Source: Pyricularia pennisetigena (lineage: Eukaryota; Ascomycota; Sordariomycetes; Magnaporthales; Pyriculariaceae). Taken from it: a stretch of DNA of 64,000 bases. The notes under the pieces are model-generated. The model had not been told where the DNA came from. It did no database searches and was given only the letters and a program-made list of their open reading frames with translations. Location of the stretch: the NCBI RefSeq assembly GCF_004337985.1, contig NW_021940925.1, positions 434,001-498,000 of the forward strand. The letters are read 5' to 3'. The position numbers were made by a program, and so were the translations under genes. How positions within the stretch are numbered: position 1 is the first letter of the stretch; every line of letters begins with the position of its first letter. Shown one piece after another: positions 11,821 to 24,100 of the stretch.

Positions 11821-12480
11821 TCCTCAATCTTTGGGTGGCTTAACACAATTAACCACGCCGTCGTGTGTGCGCGGCCGACGCCACCTCTATTTCCGCATAG
11901 TCCCGACCCGGACTCCGACCTGCGCAAAAAACGTTGCTAACCAAGCGCAAACGAACGCCCAACCTTAACATCGAATTTTCATTGCCCGTTTACGCCATAT
12001 CACCCTCTCCCCTGGATCTTTATTGCGGTCGGGGCCACCACCCAAACGACGCCGAATTTAAAAGAACGACCGCGATCCCTTAAACGGCCCGATTTTTAAC
12101 TCCGACCTAACGCCCCGTGCCCTTCGCGGTAACGATCGTCCATCTTCCTCCTCCTTAACCAATTTAAACCCGAGCCGGGCGCCTTTTACGTTCCATCCGC
12201 CTGCACCGTTATTATCCACCTTTATTCGGCCTGTAAAATTTCAACCTCGACAACTTTATCGCGCAACCAGAGCCAGTCGAAACGTTTTACGAGCCCAGCC
12301 AAGCAAACAATTAACCTGGAAAAACCAGTCCATATTATACCTGGGAACAAAACAGCCAAAAGGCTGCTTAAACTGCTGCCCCCACAAATGTTTACGGCTT
12401 ACAAAATTTTAAAATTTATTAGCGGATTTGTTACGTTATGCGTTTTCGGCCAGGTAAAAGAAGTGACAAAAATAAAGGGT
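11821..12480 (-). repeat. Diverged inverted repeat, copy 1 (decayed coding segment)
   Basis: Read on the minus strand this segment aligns block by block with 17975-18640 on the plus strand: GTAAGCCGTAAACATTTG, GGGGGCAGCAGTTTAAGCAG, TGGTTGCGCGATAAAG, GGCGGATGGAACGTAAAAGG, ACGGGGCGTTAGGTCGG and GTGGTTAATTGTGTTAAGCC all have counterparts there. In both copies a frame with NPLI or SPLI followed by GQQFKQ and LALVAR can be read, broken by stops and a 2-base indel. The encoded protein is not recognised. It lies just upstream (minus strand) of the Ulp1-like gene and may be part of the same gene or transposon. Confidence 0.65.
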
Positions 12481-13300
12481 CCCACGTTATTACCTGATTT
12501 ACGTCCCTTGGCGAGAACGACAAAGTTACCGCCATTTCTAAATTACGGACAGTGGACAGCATTTGCGACGACGCCTTCAGGCTAGGAAATTAAAGGGTAC
12601 ACGAATTTGAGTGAAACGTATGCGTACGTGTGTTAATTTAAGCAAAATGGTTTGCCAAATCCGCCGTCCAAACGTTTTTAACCAGGTCGGAATTACACCC
12701 GCTTTCGTTCCGCCCATTCGCGTCACATATTTTAATCGACGAGGGTTCGACGCCGTAATATAAAAGAAAATCGATCTCGCGTTTTCCCTAAACCCCGGGA
12801 GAAATAGCCGGTTAAAAGAAAATATTCTTGGCGCCGTCATCGTCCAGCCTCTGTAAAAGCGCACTGTTTCGCAGACGATATATGACGGGCTGCTGTTCCT
12901 GCCCATCGCCGTTGCGATTAAGACCAAGATTTTCCAAGGCGATAAGAATTACGGTTTGGTTTAGCTGGGCGTATAAACTGCGGCGTGGCACGTCCGTATG
13001 CGTAAATTTATGCCGCCAGGGCATGGTAGGCGTTTCGTCACGCTGCCTGTGGTTACGCATTATAACTGTAACCGCGGCGATAGGATTGGAATGGTCCCAT
13101 TCGGGCACATAAACGGCACGTGGAAGCTTTCGGAAATATATAAGCTCCTTGCAAATTTAAGGGCGCTGGTTAGTTGGGTGGACGGGTGTTTCCGAAAGTG
13201 AGTGGTTCACTTTTTTGCGGATTGGTATTTTCAAAATAAGGCGGCAAGCGTACTGTAACAATTTAATATATATTAACGCATACCCTTTTGTTATGTAATT
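12481..13300 (-). other. Unrecognised minus-strand coding-like stretch
   Basis: Two overlapping minus-strand frames, 12812-13108 (98 codons) and 12577-12927 (116 codons), together look like one frameshifted coding sequence (the first ends near LLQRLDDDGAKNIFF, the second starts inside it). The segment continues directly into the inverted-repeat protein region below 12480. No family recognised. A plus-strand frame over the same bases is taken as a shadow. Confidence 0.35.
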
Positions 13301-14565
13301 ATTAACCTCAGACAAGGGTTTGAGGCTCTTTTATTACAGTGCCTTAAGTGCAAACCTGCTATGGTATATATTCCGAAAGGTAGTTATCGGTATTGTGGCT
13401 CGCGTTGCGGTTGGAGTTGTGACTAGTGCAAGCAATTGAGTGAACGTTATTCAGGCTGTAATAGTTACGAACAAGGTCTTAAGCAACCTGTTCCTAAGGG
13501 TAAGCGTACAATGGGTTAAAGCAATTGAGCGTTTGGGCGTAGCAATGGGTCCCAAGGGTGAAGGTATGATTTAACTTATAACTAGGATAATAAATTGATT
13601 GCTGCTAGGCGATCTATAGACTAAGACTATTTTACTAGGTATTAACTGTTTTTAAACTCCTGTGTAACCTTGCGATCATTTTGCTCGCTTAGTAATTTCT
13701 ATGGTGATTTGTCGATCCATATAATCCGCTCCTCGTCACGAAACATATAACAGAGGGTGGTGTTTTTGTTTTTCCCGCGCGCCCAGCGAGTACCTCTTTC
13801 CTTTTTTGTCCCTCCTAACTGGTTACGAATATCACAAAAGTTTTTATCCATCCAGATTCGACCCACAGATTTAATCGCCAAACTCGAACGAAGATTTGGC
13901 TCCCGAAATTATTAATCAATGCTATAAAGCAAAGTAGAAAAACCAAAGGCGACGGAGCCGATAAAATTACCACGCAGTAAACGAAAATCAGGATCGGGAA
14001 TTCATTTGGAAGGTAAAGCAGGAAAACGCGGCCGCATTACAAATTTTTGTCACTGCCGCTGGCATTGCTACCACAGCGACGTCTATTTTATGGCGGCCGT
14101 GGCGCCGCTGTTACCGAGGGGCTGGGCACGCCAGCCCTCGTACTCGAACGCTACCAGGCAAAAAACAGCACCTGGGCGCAACTTTTTTTTACCGCGCAAT
14201 GGCTTCGGCGTCATAGCAGGCCACGGCACCCTGGTTAACGGCCGTAAATCCAAATTCGGCTCAACAACCGCTTATATTAGCATTGCCATTAATATTAACA
14301 TTTAACTGTCACTATTTCAAAACAAATTTTGGTTTTATATTAAACCGAAAACTCGAAAAGCTTACAAACAAAACTAGAAAAAAAAATACTATCCAGGTTT
14401 TGCTCAGTTTGCGGACCTTTTGTAAAACCTTCCATTGTCTCCCTTAATTTGCAATGGCCAATTCTTCACCATAACCATTTACGTATCCACGTTTATGGGT
14501 TCGTAATTCAAATGTCCGTCGTTACCATCTTCTCCGAAGGACATTGCCGCCTCAGTTTTTACATC
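13301..14565. other. Spacer with possible Cys-rich and basic fragments
   Basis: A plus-strand reading at about 13330-13500 contains CLKCKP, SYRYCGSRCGW and CKQLSERYSGC, separated by one TAG, which suggests a decayed zinc-binding fragment. A 60-codon minus frame at 13699-13881 and plus frames at 14006-14305 are open but not recognised. Confidence 0.3.
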
Positions 14566-14901
14566 CTATTCTCTATTAAAAAAGGAGTTGGTTATGTAAC
14601 AATCCTGATTATTTTGATTAATGTCCACGTCAATATTTATCCCTTCACCTAAATCCTGCTGTTTCCCGCAATCATTTTCCTTCTGCTGCGAATATGGCTG
14701 TTTCGGCCGCTCCAACCCATTATTCACTATTACCTTCCCTGCTCCTTCAATTGCATCTGTATTATTAGCATTGTTCCTATACCCGACCCTAATACCCTGG
14801 TTGCTGTTTTTGGCCCCGTAGGCCCACTCCACAATAATTTCAATTTGGCAAGAAATTTTAATATTAAATTGCTGCCCTCCTGCACCGGGACGGGATTCCA
14901 T
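14566..14901 (-). CDS. Hypothetical Asn/Gln/Gly-rich ORF
   Basis: 111-codon minus-strand frame with strongly biased composition: many Asn, Gln and Gly, for example QQFNIKISCQIEIIVEWAYG then RNNANNTD, and a C-terminal INIDVDINQNNQD stretch. Such composition occurs in disordered fungal proteins but also arises by chance in AT-rich DNA. No domain, signal peptide or membrane segment is visible and no neighbour gives context. Confidence 0.25.
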   Translation of the reverse strand: MESRPGAGGQQFNIKISCQIEIIVEWAYGAKNSNQGIRVGYRNNANNTDAIEGAGKVIVNNGLERPKQPYSQQKENDCGKQQDLGEGINIDVDINQNNQDCYITNSFFNRE

Positions 14902-16350
14902 TTCGCCGTTCTGTCTAACAACAGTTAATTTTCCTTTGTATTTGACCGTCCGTATAAAACGCCTTGTTTATAGTTTTACTGAAATAATTAATTGTTTTAC
15001 TAAAGGCAAAATAATGATGGGTGCCAGAAAACAACGTCATTGTCCAATAATTTTTTCTGAAAACCAAATTAATAGCAGGTAAAATGTGGATACCCTGTGT
15101 TTATCGGAGATATAATAAAAGAGGAAAGGTAAGGAACGGGCAGTGGGAAGTCTAACCTGCCATTATATCCTTTTTTTTTTTCCAATCCTGGGGTTAAATG
15201 CTAAACCGTTTAGACAAAATACGTGCAAATAAAAGGCACCTTATACGTGCCACTGTAACCAATAAATCTGCCCTTTCTGTCGTCGTAGCCATTCCCCCAC
15301 CTTATGGTTGTTCCACCAATTTAATCCCCCGATTGTTTTGCTAAACCACGTAAAATGGCCCGTTTTATAAAGGGTATACGATTTACTGTGGGTAATAATT
15401 GTTAATATACGTAAAATACCCAGTTAAAATGGGTGTTTCGGAAAATTATAGGCAGTTGTTCTCGCTGGCGTTATCGGCGTTAAAAAAGAAGCTGCGAGGT
15501 CGCCGGACGCCTTGTGAATGCGTCGAAAACCGAAAGGGTGGGTTTTGCAGGAACGCGTCTAGGAAAGAGTGCTGGATCAATTATTCCGACTCGAGGTGGT
15601 TGTGTTATACCAATTAGGGCATTGCTAACAGGCCATCCATGCGGCAAAACGCGGGATTAAAAGCCCTATTTTTGCTCGGCAAATTATTTATGAATCCATT
15701 GATGGTTTGGCCACTAATATGCGGTGATTAAATTATCCCTGGCGTTATTCGCCCTAGCCCTAATCTTAACCGAATGTGGCAAACCTTATTACATCGCTGG
15801 ACAAATAATGCGCAGGTATATATTAACACCCTTATTTAAAATAAGATCTCAAAATATCCTCCTAAGCAAATCTTTTAAAACGACGTTTCCCTCGTTACGG
15901 TACGTATTGCGAAATATTTTTCCCGTTTCCTTGGTGTTACTCCGCAATTCCCCCAGTGTGCCCAAGGTTTGAACCGGTTTTTCAGTAGTTTTACGTTTGC
16001 GCACCCATTTAATCAAATCGATAATATTGATGTACATTTTTCGTACAGCCATAGGGGGTTTTTAACACGAATTTCCGGGCTTTTTGATGGTTCTTTCTTA
16101 CTTTTTCGCATTGTGATCGCACGACAGAGCGCGTACCATGCCGTCAACGAGTCACTTGAACCGTACCATAGTCGAAGCTCATCTTCCAAGGCCTTTTGGT
16201 ATTAATTCCGGGAATTTTCGGATTCAATGTCGTTGCTTGGCTGGTGATTGAATGGAATTATACTCGAAGCCGCTGAAAAAGAAGAAGAATTTGTTTAAAG
16301 GAGTTTGAGGCTGAAGTCGATAAACGTGTAAAGCATATACAATATTTTCG
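14902..16350. other. Spacer, no recognisable gene
   Basis: Small frames at 15399-15617 and 15724-15972 (plus) and 15849-16052 (minus). The 15724 frame begins with a hydrophobic stretch resembling a signal peptide (MIKLSLALFALALILTECG), but nothing downstream supports a secreted protein. Confidence 0.35.
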
Positions 16351-16860
16351 TTAATGGGCTGGTGTTAGCCGCTTCCTTTTCCTAGATCGCCCGCGCTCCG
16401 GTTCCACTGGTATAACCAATGGCCCCTTTTTTCGTGCGATTTGATAAGACCAACCCTCAACATCATCATCCCTTTTACTCTCACTATGCACTTTGAGTAC
16501 TATCCAACCGCGCCGCTGATATTGTTCGGCCAAAGGTGACCATGTTGCCCACACGCTAAAGCCGAGTCGGGTGGTGCGCGTTTTCCGCTGGCGGGCGCGA
16601 AGACTCATATGTAGGCGGGAGCTCCACCGCCGACGTCTGCTTGTGTTTTTCCGCATAATTAAAGCCACCAGCACACGAGCTTGCGTTTGCGCCTTGGGTA
16701 GCCGTCGGTGCGGTGCCTGCAGTGGAATGATTTTAAACTTTGTCAAGGTCTCCAAAAACCGCGAAGGAAAAGCTAACGGGCAGCTTCGCAGCGTTAAACC
16801 TGATGTTAATAATTGGTGCTGGGGCGCTAGGCATAGGATACATAGCACCAAAATTTTCAA
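16351..16860 (-). CDS. Hypothetical basic protein, 169 codons
   Basis: Longest open frame in this interval and in GC-balanced DNA. The C-terminal half is strongly basic and polar (RARQRKTRTTRLGF, then SESKRDDDVEGWSYQIARKK and RGRSRKRKRLTP), resembling a nuclear or nucleic-acid-binding tail. The N-terminal part is Leu/Cys/Ser-rich and may not be coding. No family recognised; a plus-strand frame of 110 codons overlaps it. It may be a remnant of a longer gene. Confidence 0.3.
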   Translation of the reverse strand: MKILVLCILCLAPQHQLLTSGLTLRSCPLAFPSRFLETLTKFKIIPLQAPHRRLPKAQTQARVLVALIMRKNTSRRRRWSSRLHMSLRARQRKTRTTRLGFSVWATWSPLAEQYQRRGWIVLKVHSESKRDDDVEGWSYQIARKKGPLVIPVEPERGRSRKRKRLTPAH

Positions 16861-17974
16861 TATAGCACATGTTATATTAAAGCCGCAAAGCCCGCCTACT
16901 TAGCCCGGGTGGTAAGGCAGCAGGCCTCCCGTAATATTATATCAAAAGAAAGTAGGGTATAAAAACGCGGATAATGTCCGTATTTGGGTGAATGGAGAAA
17001 AATCGCTGGTCGAAGCACTGGTGCAGGTGATTTGCTATTTATATCCCGTTGTTAGGATTTTATGTAGTTTGCCAAACGTTTTTTAGGGATTCCACATTAT
17101 TTGGATCGGGTATGGTTTGGTCGTTATCGAAAGGGAAGCGATTCCAATGTTATTTTCGGAATAATATGTGCCGCCTGAATGCCAGGTCCAATGACGGTTG
17201 GACCGGGACACCAAAACTCTCCTTTACCCATCATAACACTGCGCAGCGCCGCCACTGTCGCTGCTATTAATGATAACATTTGGGCGAAAGTTTGAAGCTT
17301 GCTTTTTGGCAGTTTGCGGGTCAATTGTTGCGATGGTAATCACAAGGTCGTTATTTTGTCCATTTTTGTAGGGTGACGGACTATGCTTTTGCGAGGGTGA
17401 ATTAGAGGGCGATTTTGAACCAGTTTTTCATTGTTTCCACCTACATTACAATCCAATGCCTCGACTTCCAGGCGGCCACGGTTTCCGAAAAAACAGCAAA
17501 TAGGTTGTTCGGAAATGTTCTCAACGCCAACGCGTGTTTGGGCAATTAACCCGAAACACCATTGCCTCCCGACATGCTGAGTTTTTACGAAAATATTGTG
17601 GACATCCGTGATAACATTACACAAATCTACCCTTTCGGCGCAGAAAAACAAATCCAAACTTTGATTAGGAACACTTTGTAATTAAATCCGGGGGTTTAAT
17701 TTTATGGCGCGTCGGTGGGGACGCGTCAAAAATTGAATCGCTAATCGATAAGCGCTCGGCTGCGCAATTTGGTTAGCTGGCTCAAATGTCCCAAATGTGG
17801 AAAAGGCGGGGCGATGCCAATATAGGGAAAGTTTGCGTGTAGGACCTCGAAATAAAGGCTTATAATTTCAAATAAATCCGGACATTGAAAAACTGCTGGT
17901 GCCAGTTTTTATAATATTATAATAAAATTAGTATTAGTCGCACTATACGGACCTATTTCCTATATATCCTCCAT
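16861..17974. other. Spacer with unrecognised minus-strand frame
   Basis: A 105-codon minus frame at 17340-17657 is open with ordinary composition but no motif I know. The remainder has only short frames. Confidence 0.35.
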
Positions 17975-18640
17975 CCAATTAGCTTTTTTTGCACCTGTCC
18001 GGGAATGTATGGCGTGACCAGTCCACTAATAGATTGCAAAAGTCTTATGTAAGCCGTGAACATCCGGGGGCAGCAGTTTAAGCAGCTTTTTAGCCGAATT
18101 GTTCCCAGGGACGATATAAATAGGCTTTTCCAATGTCAGCAGGTCAATGGTGCGCTTGGCTATAATCGTTAACCGTTGCAATTAGCTTTGGTTGCGCGAT
18201 ATCGTCGTCGAGGTCGAGGTTTTAAAGGCCGAAAAGGTGGCCGGTGGCGGCGCAGACGGATGGAACGTGAAAGGCGCCCGGTTCGGGTTCAAATTAGTCG
18301 AAAGGAGTAGGGTGGATAATCGTTGCTGCGAACAACACGGGGCGTTAGGTCGGCGTCGGAGACCTGTCCGCCTGACGGGTTACGGTCGTGTTTGTAAATT
18401 CGGCGTCGTTTGGGTAACGATGCCGACCGCGGTTAAAACCGAGGCGGAGAGGGCGGTATGGTGTAAAGGGGCAATAAGGCTTCGGTGTTAAGGCCGGGCG
18501 CTTATTTGCGCTTGGTCAGACCCGACAAATCCTTGCGGGGGTCGGAATTAAGGTTGGGACCATGCGCAAACAAAGGCGGGGTTGGCTGCTCAATTACAAC
18601 GGCGTGGCTAATTGTGTTTAGCCATCCGAGGACCGGGTGG
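17975..18640 (+). repeat. Diverged inverted repeat, copy 2 (decayed coding segment)
   Basis: Plus-strand partner of 11821-12480. This copy gives the clearer reading: GVTSPLIDCKSLM, then GQQFKQLFSRIVPRDDIN, QPLQLALVARYRRR-like and a very basic RRRRMERERRPVRVQ segment, with TAA/TAG/TGA interruptions. An overlapping 99-codon frame at 18192-18491 is a shadow in the alternative frame. The protein is not recognised. Here the copy lies about 0.9 kb upstream of the PDDEXK_12-like gene instead of next to a Ulp1-like gene. Confidence 0.65.
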
Positions 18641-19502
18641 TTAAAATAATAACCGATTCGGTGCGCTTAAGGTCAATTTAATTTTGTCCCCCATTTGAGC
18701 GGCCAGGCCTTGCTTTGGCCTTCCATGGATACTCCGAAATATTAAAGATTTACACACGCTTTATAGTTCTTTGATTGCAAACTTGCCACGGTAATATTTA
18801 CGCAACTGACAGATAACCTAAGGACTCCCAGCTATGATGCTTCCCACGCATATATGCAAAACGCAAACCATAGAGCCATGGCCTTTTTCTTATTATATTC
18901 TCTTTCCTCCCGCTGCCTCCTTTGCGTTGCTATTCCACGACGTTACATTATATAACGCTCCATTTTCGGTTTTGGACTTACACCCTAACCATGCGCTCGT
19001 TCCCTTTGGCGTGCATCGCGAGAAGGGGCTAGGTTGGGGTTAGAACGGATGCCCAACTACGTATCACACAGCATTAATCCATCCACCACGACTCGTTCGA
19101 CACCCTAACCCTCGTCACTCGACACTTTTGTTTTCTCGACTCTAAATCACGCCAGTCGCAAGTTGACTGCTGTTATGGAATGAATGCTGATGAGCTGGCT
19201 TGGCTGGATTCTCAATGCATAATTAAAGTGGAGTACCTGTGTGCATGGGGCACGGTGTAATAGCTCCGGACTTAATTGCATCATATGCACGGCCCACTGT
19301 AGCCTTATCGATATGCCGTCATTGTTACCATGGCAATGCCTCGCAGCCCGCCTGTAATCAATCAATTGAACCTTGGTCATCATTAATATTTTCCGAGCGG
19401 CGCAATACGTTATTTTCAAATACATGATCCATTGGCCGTCAAACCGCAGCAATCATCTCTTCACCACAATTTTTTCGCGATCCTTTCGTCTCCGTTTAAT
19501 TA
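18641..19502. other. Spacer upstream of the PDDEXK_12-like gene
   Basis: Only short frames (18834-19043 plus, 19147-19452 minus) and no motif. The last 300 bases before 19503 would be the promoter of the nuclease gene; no clear core element can be picked out. Confidence 0.35.
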
Positions 19503-21144
19503 ATGGCTTAAATCGCCAGACGCGGTGACGACAACATCTTAACCTGGTTCGAACAGGTTAATCCAGTTTGCGAACAGCCTCTTTTAAACCCGCCTTCCAT
19601 CCAGATCGCGCCACCTAAAAAGCGCAAACGGTCTTCCGCCGTCACCAACCGTTACGCCCTTGCCTCTCCCCCGCCTTCGATAAGCGCCGTCTCCTGCATA
19701 AATACCCGGACCCCGACGAGGAGGAAGCGCCGGGCAGCAGCGGAAGATGGGGACGATAACGCACCGGTCGACCTGGAAACTACACCACGATAACGAGGAA
19801 ATTACCCAGTTTGGTTAATATTCGCCCCTCCTCGGCTTTTTTTTACACCCCAGGCAGCATGGGAATCGAGTAATGTCCAATCGGCCACAAGCTCTGGCGT
19901 CTTTACATGGTCGGGCCAGCACTTTCCAAATAAGGAATTGGCGAGGTTTGCCCTGGGCCCCGGTGCCCTTATTACGTAACCCCTGGCCCTGACGGAAACA
20001 TTGCCACCGATGTTGTTTAATATGCTTAAAATTATGGAAAGTATTTAAAAGGGTAACGTCGGCATTTTCCCAGAGCGGATAAAGGTTAGCACTGTGGTTG
20101 CCATTTTTGTTGTTCCTTTTTAACATTTATTTCTTTTATACAGGATGCCTTTGAAAAAAAGGCAGAAACCAGACGCATTTTCGAAATTTATTAACATATG
20201 TTTGTTCCGAACGAGGCGCGTGATCTACTAGGCCCGACTCCGTTAGTCTCTGAGGTGATGGACATTGTGGAGGACGCACGTCGCTGCAATTCGAGGGTCG
20301 AATACGAAGATGGTTGGATATCCGGCGTCCATTTCCCGCTCCTGCGTCTTGCTCTCAACGGGAAAAAAGGGCCCGCCAATAATCTGCTGGACGTGCTTAT
20401 TACGTACGTTTTTCACCTCCCAATATATATAATTGCACCGCTAATTATATTATTTTTAAAATTTACGCCAAAGCTATTCGCAGGTATAGTCCTTTCGCCA
20501 GCCAGAAATCGAGGATGGTAGATTTGTGTCTCGTCGCATGTCCATCCAATTTAGTGGACCCAACCGCTGTCGCTGCGAAAAAAGCCATCGATGTTTTGCG
20601 CGCAAGGCTTCCCGGCTCATCCATCAACCATAGCGACGCCCCCCCGCTACTGGACGTCCCAATCGTGGTTAGCATCGAAGTTAAAAGGAGCGGCGGCGAC
20701 GAACAGCGACAAACACTTCAAATTGGCATTTGGCAGGCCGCACAGTGGAACATATGGTCGCAGCTTTTGGAGGGTCGGTTTTTACAAAAATATTCGATTA
20801 ATACAACCCCTTTTGAGGATGGCGGCGGCGGTGGCGAGGGGGCAAATAATAGTTTAATAAATTCTGCAAAGCGTGCCGTGGCCGAATTGGACCGCCTACT
20901 CGGAACACTCCCATATATTCCAGCGATATTTATTCGTGGCCATTCCTGGTATTTGGCTGCTACCTCCCGTTAAAGCGATAAGACCATCCTTTGGCGCGAA
21001 TACGCCTTTGGCACGACCCAGAGCGTCGTGGGTACGTATAAGATTGTATGTGGACTGCAAAATCTACATCGATATATCCGTAACACATTTTGGCCGTGGT
21101 ATTTTCGAGTTATTTTGGAGATCGAGCCAGATGATATGCGATAG
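19503..21144 (+). pseudogene. PDDEXK_12-like fungal nuclease-family gene, three exons, six in-frame TAA stops
   Basis: One continuous frame can be followed from ATG 19503 through two introns. Exon 1 (19503-20084): ILTWFEQVNPV, a basic Pro/Arg segment (PPKKRKRSS, TPTRRKRRAA), then SGQHFPNKELARFAL and IFPERIK. Intron 20085-20143 (GTTAGC..ACAG). Exon 2 (20144-20403): DAFEKKAETRRIFEIY, VPNEARDLLGPTP, ARRCNSRVEYEDGWISGVHF. Intron 20404-20483 (GTACGT..GCAG). Exon 3 (20484-21144): SRMVDLCLVACP, then the core IVVSIEVKRSG and IGIWQAAQWNIW, GHSWYLAA, and TILWREYAFGTTQSVVGTYK. The E-x-K of the PD-(D/E)XK fold is intact. TAA stops fall at 19509, 19791, 19977, 20046, 20192 and 20971, where relatives tend to have Gln. 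Splice sites are undamaged. The biological role of the family is unknown to me. Confidence 0.75.
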
Positions 21145-24100
21145 TTATGCTGGTGTCGAATGGTAATATTTTGTACCTGTAATAATGGGAGGCAGGGAAA
21201 TCATATCGACAGCTTTTTCGTTTTTTATTATGGTAGCAAATTCCCTATAAAGTCCCCGAATGGCTTGCGGATTATAATTGTGGTATATATAAACCAGTTA
21301 TATTTCGTTGAGTCGCTCCAATATGTGCCGTCGTTTATTATTTGGCGGCCTTTTGAAAACGTTACCAATTAATTCGTTTATTCTTTTCCAGATCCGAATC
21401 CCCTTTTTCCTCGTAATCTCTTCCGTTAACCTCAAACAGCCCTCCAATTATCCAAACCAAATAAAAAGGTATATAATTTATTAGATGTAACTTGTGTATT
21501 TCAATAACCACCTAATATTTCGTCCTCCGATTTTACGTCCATTCCCCGTTAAATTGTATTGCAAATTCCTGTTTTTATTCCGAACCTGGTTTCAAAATGG
21601 ACAATTCGCGATTCCAAAGCAGCTTATTCGGCCTATGGGAAATAGCGACAATCCTGTCGACAGTTTGTTTAATTTAAAACCATTTAAAAGTAGTTATTAA
21701 CCCATTTATAGCAGCCTCGCGTGGTGCTTCCCTGTCCGGCTTATATCGGGTATATGAAATTGATACTTCGAAATTGGTAAGGCTGTGTAAATGGAGTCAG
21801 ATAAATGTCATTTGGGAGAAAAATAAAAAAAAGAAGATAAAACTTGCTCGCTTATTTGAGCTCTCTGATCAGAGTACCCAGGCGAAGTCCGCTGCATATG
21901 TAGCTGGAAGGTCTTTCTCGGCGGAGGCACTTCCTGAGGGATGGTTGCCCCAGATTAGGGCGGCAGCTCTGGAGTAGCTTGACCTCGACGGGGATAAAAT
22001 GCCTACCTGCGAGGTTCAATTTTGGACGCGGATGAAGATGGGTTGCCGTTAAAACGAGTCACGGACATTTTGGTATTATTATATTCCTCTATATTGTTTG
22101 CTTGTCTCGCATACGTCGGATTTAAATACGTTGAATTTAAAGCCGATTGGTTTTTCGGAGCAGTTGGAATATGACCAAAGTTAGAAGCAGTAGAAGCCGC
22201 CTGATTTGGTATTGGTGGGAAGGCAGAGATTGGTGGGATTCCGTAAAATGATATCGAAAAAGGGTCGCAATTGACTTGGGATTAGGAAAAGGTTTGAATT
22301 GGATTTAAATTAGGTGGCCAGCCAACCACCTTATTAATGGGAGGTTTTGAATATAAATTAGCAGAAAATGCGGTTATGGATAGTGAAAGCGATTCCGAAA
22401 TGGGTTTAACCTTTTTAAAGGGCGAAAATAATAAGCGTTCCATAAAATTTAAAATCCTGGTTTTAATATTTCGGCTTTACCCACAAAATAATTCGCCAGT
22501 ACCATCCTTTTCCAACCTATTAAACATAACAGCAAATATACGGAAAATGCAACGGTTGATAATTTTAATAAAATCCTTATACTGCCTTTTATACTGTTTT
22601 TTCTCCTCGGCGTTAATATAATAAACGTTTTAATAATATTTAATTAAGGCGTTTATTGTGTTCGAAATTAATTTAAATATAATTTTATCGCATAGGATAT
22701 CGATAAAAATAACATTTGCTTTAATATTAACAAAATAAAACTCGGGATCCGATTCGGATTTTAAACCTTTTCGCATTAGGGATGCCAGGATCCAAATGGT
22801 GTTCGGCGATAACAAAATTTTGCTAAAGCATGTTTGATGTTCAGCAACGCTATTAAGCGGTTTATTGGGTTCGATACGTTTCAATGATTTTGTGAGCCAC
22901 GGTTCGATCCTGGACCCGAAAACGATAATTATGGAGGAAGGCTGCGGCGTAAAAGCCACAATAAATTGAGGCTGTGTATTTGGTGGCATGCTGGGCAAGT
23001 TGCGAGAAAGAACAGCAAAGAAAACCGGGAATAAATCAGGTACAATCTCGACGTCAAGCATTTTATAGTTTAACTGAATTTTACTTTGTCAGCCTTTCTG
23101 AAATTATACCGCCCAGTTTGGCTATTTCATTTTACACCCAACAAATTGCTCCTTGCTCAGATTTTGCCACTATAAAACGTCCGGGCCTTACTGATATAAT
23201 CATAGCGAATGGAAAAAAACGTATTTCAAACCCCAGTCAGGACTTGAGCCTGGACGAAAAAACAAGCATCTCCCGTCACCTAAATTATCTCACCATCGAC
23301 GTTGGAACTCGCTATACGCAACGCAAAACCGTACAATGGTTACTAAACGAAGTCAGCGACGCACTATTATTATATTTATACTGCAAAACCCATCCCCGCC
23401 CGATTCGAAAATGTACGACTAGGAAGTTCGCTAAAGTTAATAATGGCCGTTAGGGGTGCGTTTTTTAACGGGCTCGTTCCGATTGGCCTTTACCTCTACG
23501 GAACCTTTAGGGGCGACTTCGGCGTAGCATTCCGGCACTCAAATGGGGTATTTTATGTGGATCTGCACCTTACAAAATTCCCCGCCCTAGCCGTTTCCAA
23601 AAATGTATAGGTGGTAGGAGGAGGGTAAACAATCTTTCAGGGTAATTACCATTTGTTACCTTTGGGTACTGGGATAATATGCAACGAAAAATACTTTTTA
23701 TGGAATCCCACCTTTACCCAGCCGCGCTGGCGAATTATGCCAAACAAAGGCAACCACTAACAAACAAATCTGGTTTGGGCAGTTCCATGGCCCGGTCCTG
23801 GCCCTCGCGGCTAATCGGATTTATCCAAAAAAAGGCAGGAGGTGTTGCCGAATGTTTGTCCTCAACCTCCCCGACGTTATATTGGCGTTTCTGTTTTTAT
23901 TTATGCAAAAAGCATAAGCCAAGCACGATATATCTGTCATCCGCTGTCCTTCCTGAACTTTAGCGCGGATTCTTTTGGGGGCCTTTGTTTCCGGTAATAA
24001 GCCCATTATGGTTCACCCTGGGGACAACCTTGCCAACCGAAAAAAAACCTTGGTAAGGCCAATAGACACCGGAAATATCAACCTGGGTGGACTTCTTTTT

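Noticed and set aside
22880..22920. GGTTCGATCC resembling a tRNA T-loop
   Set aside because: No acceptor stem, D-arm or anticodon arm can be folded around it.
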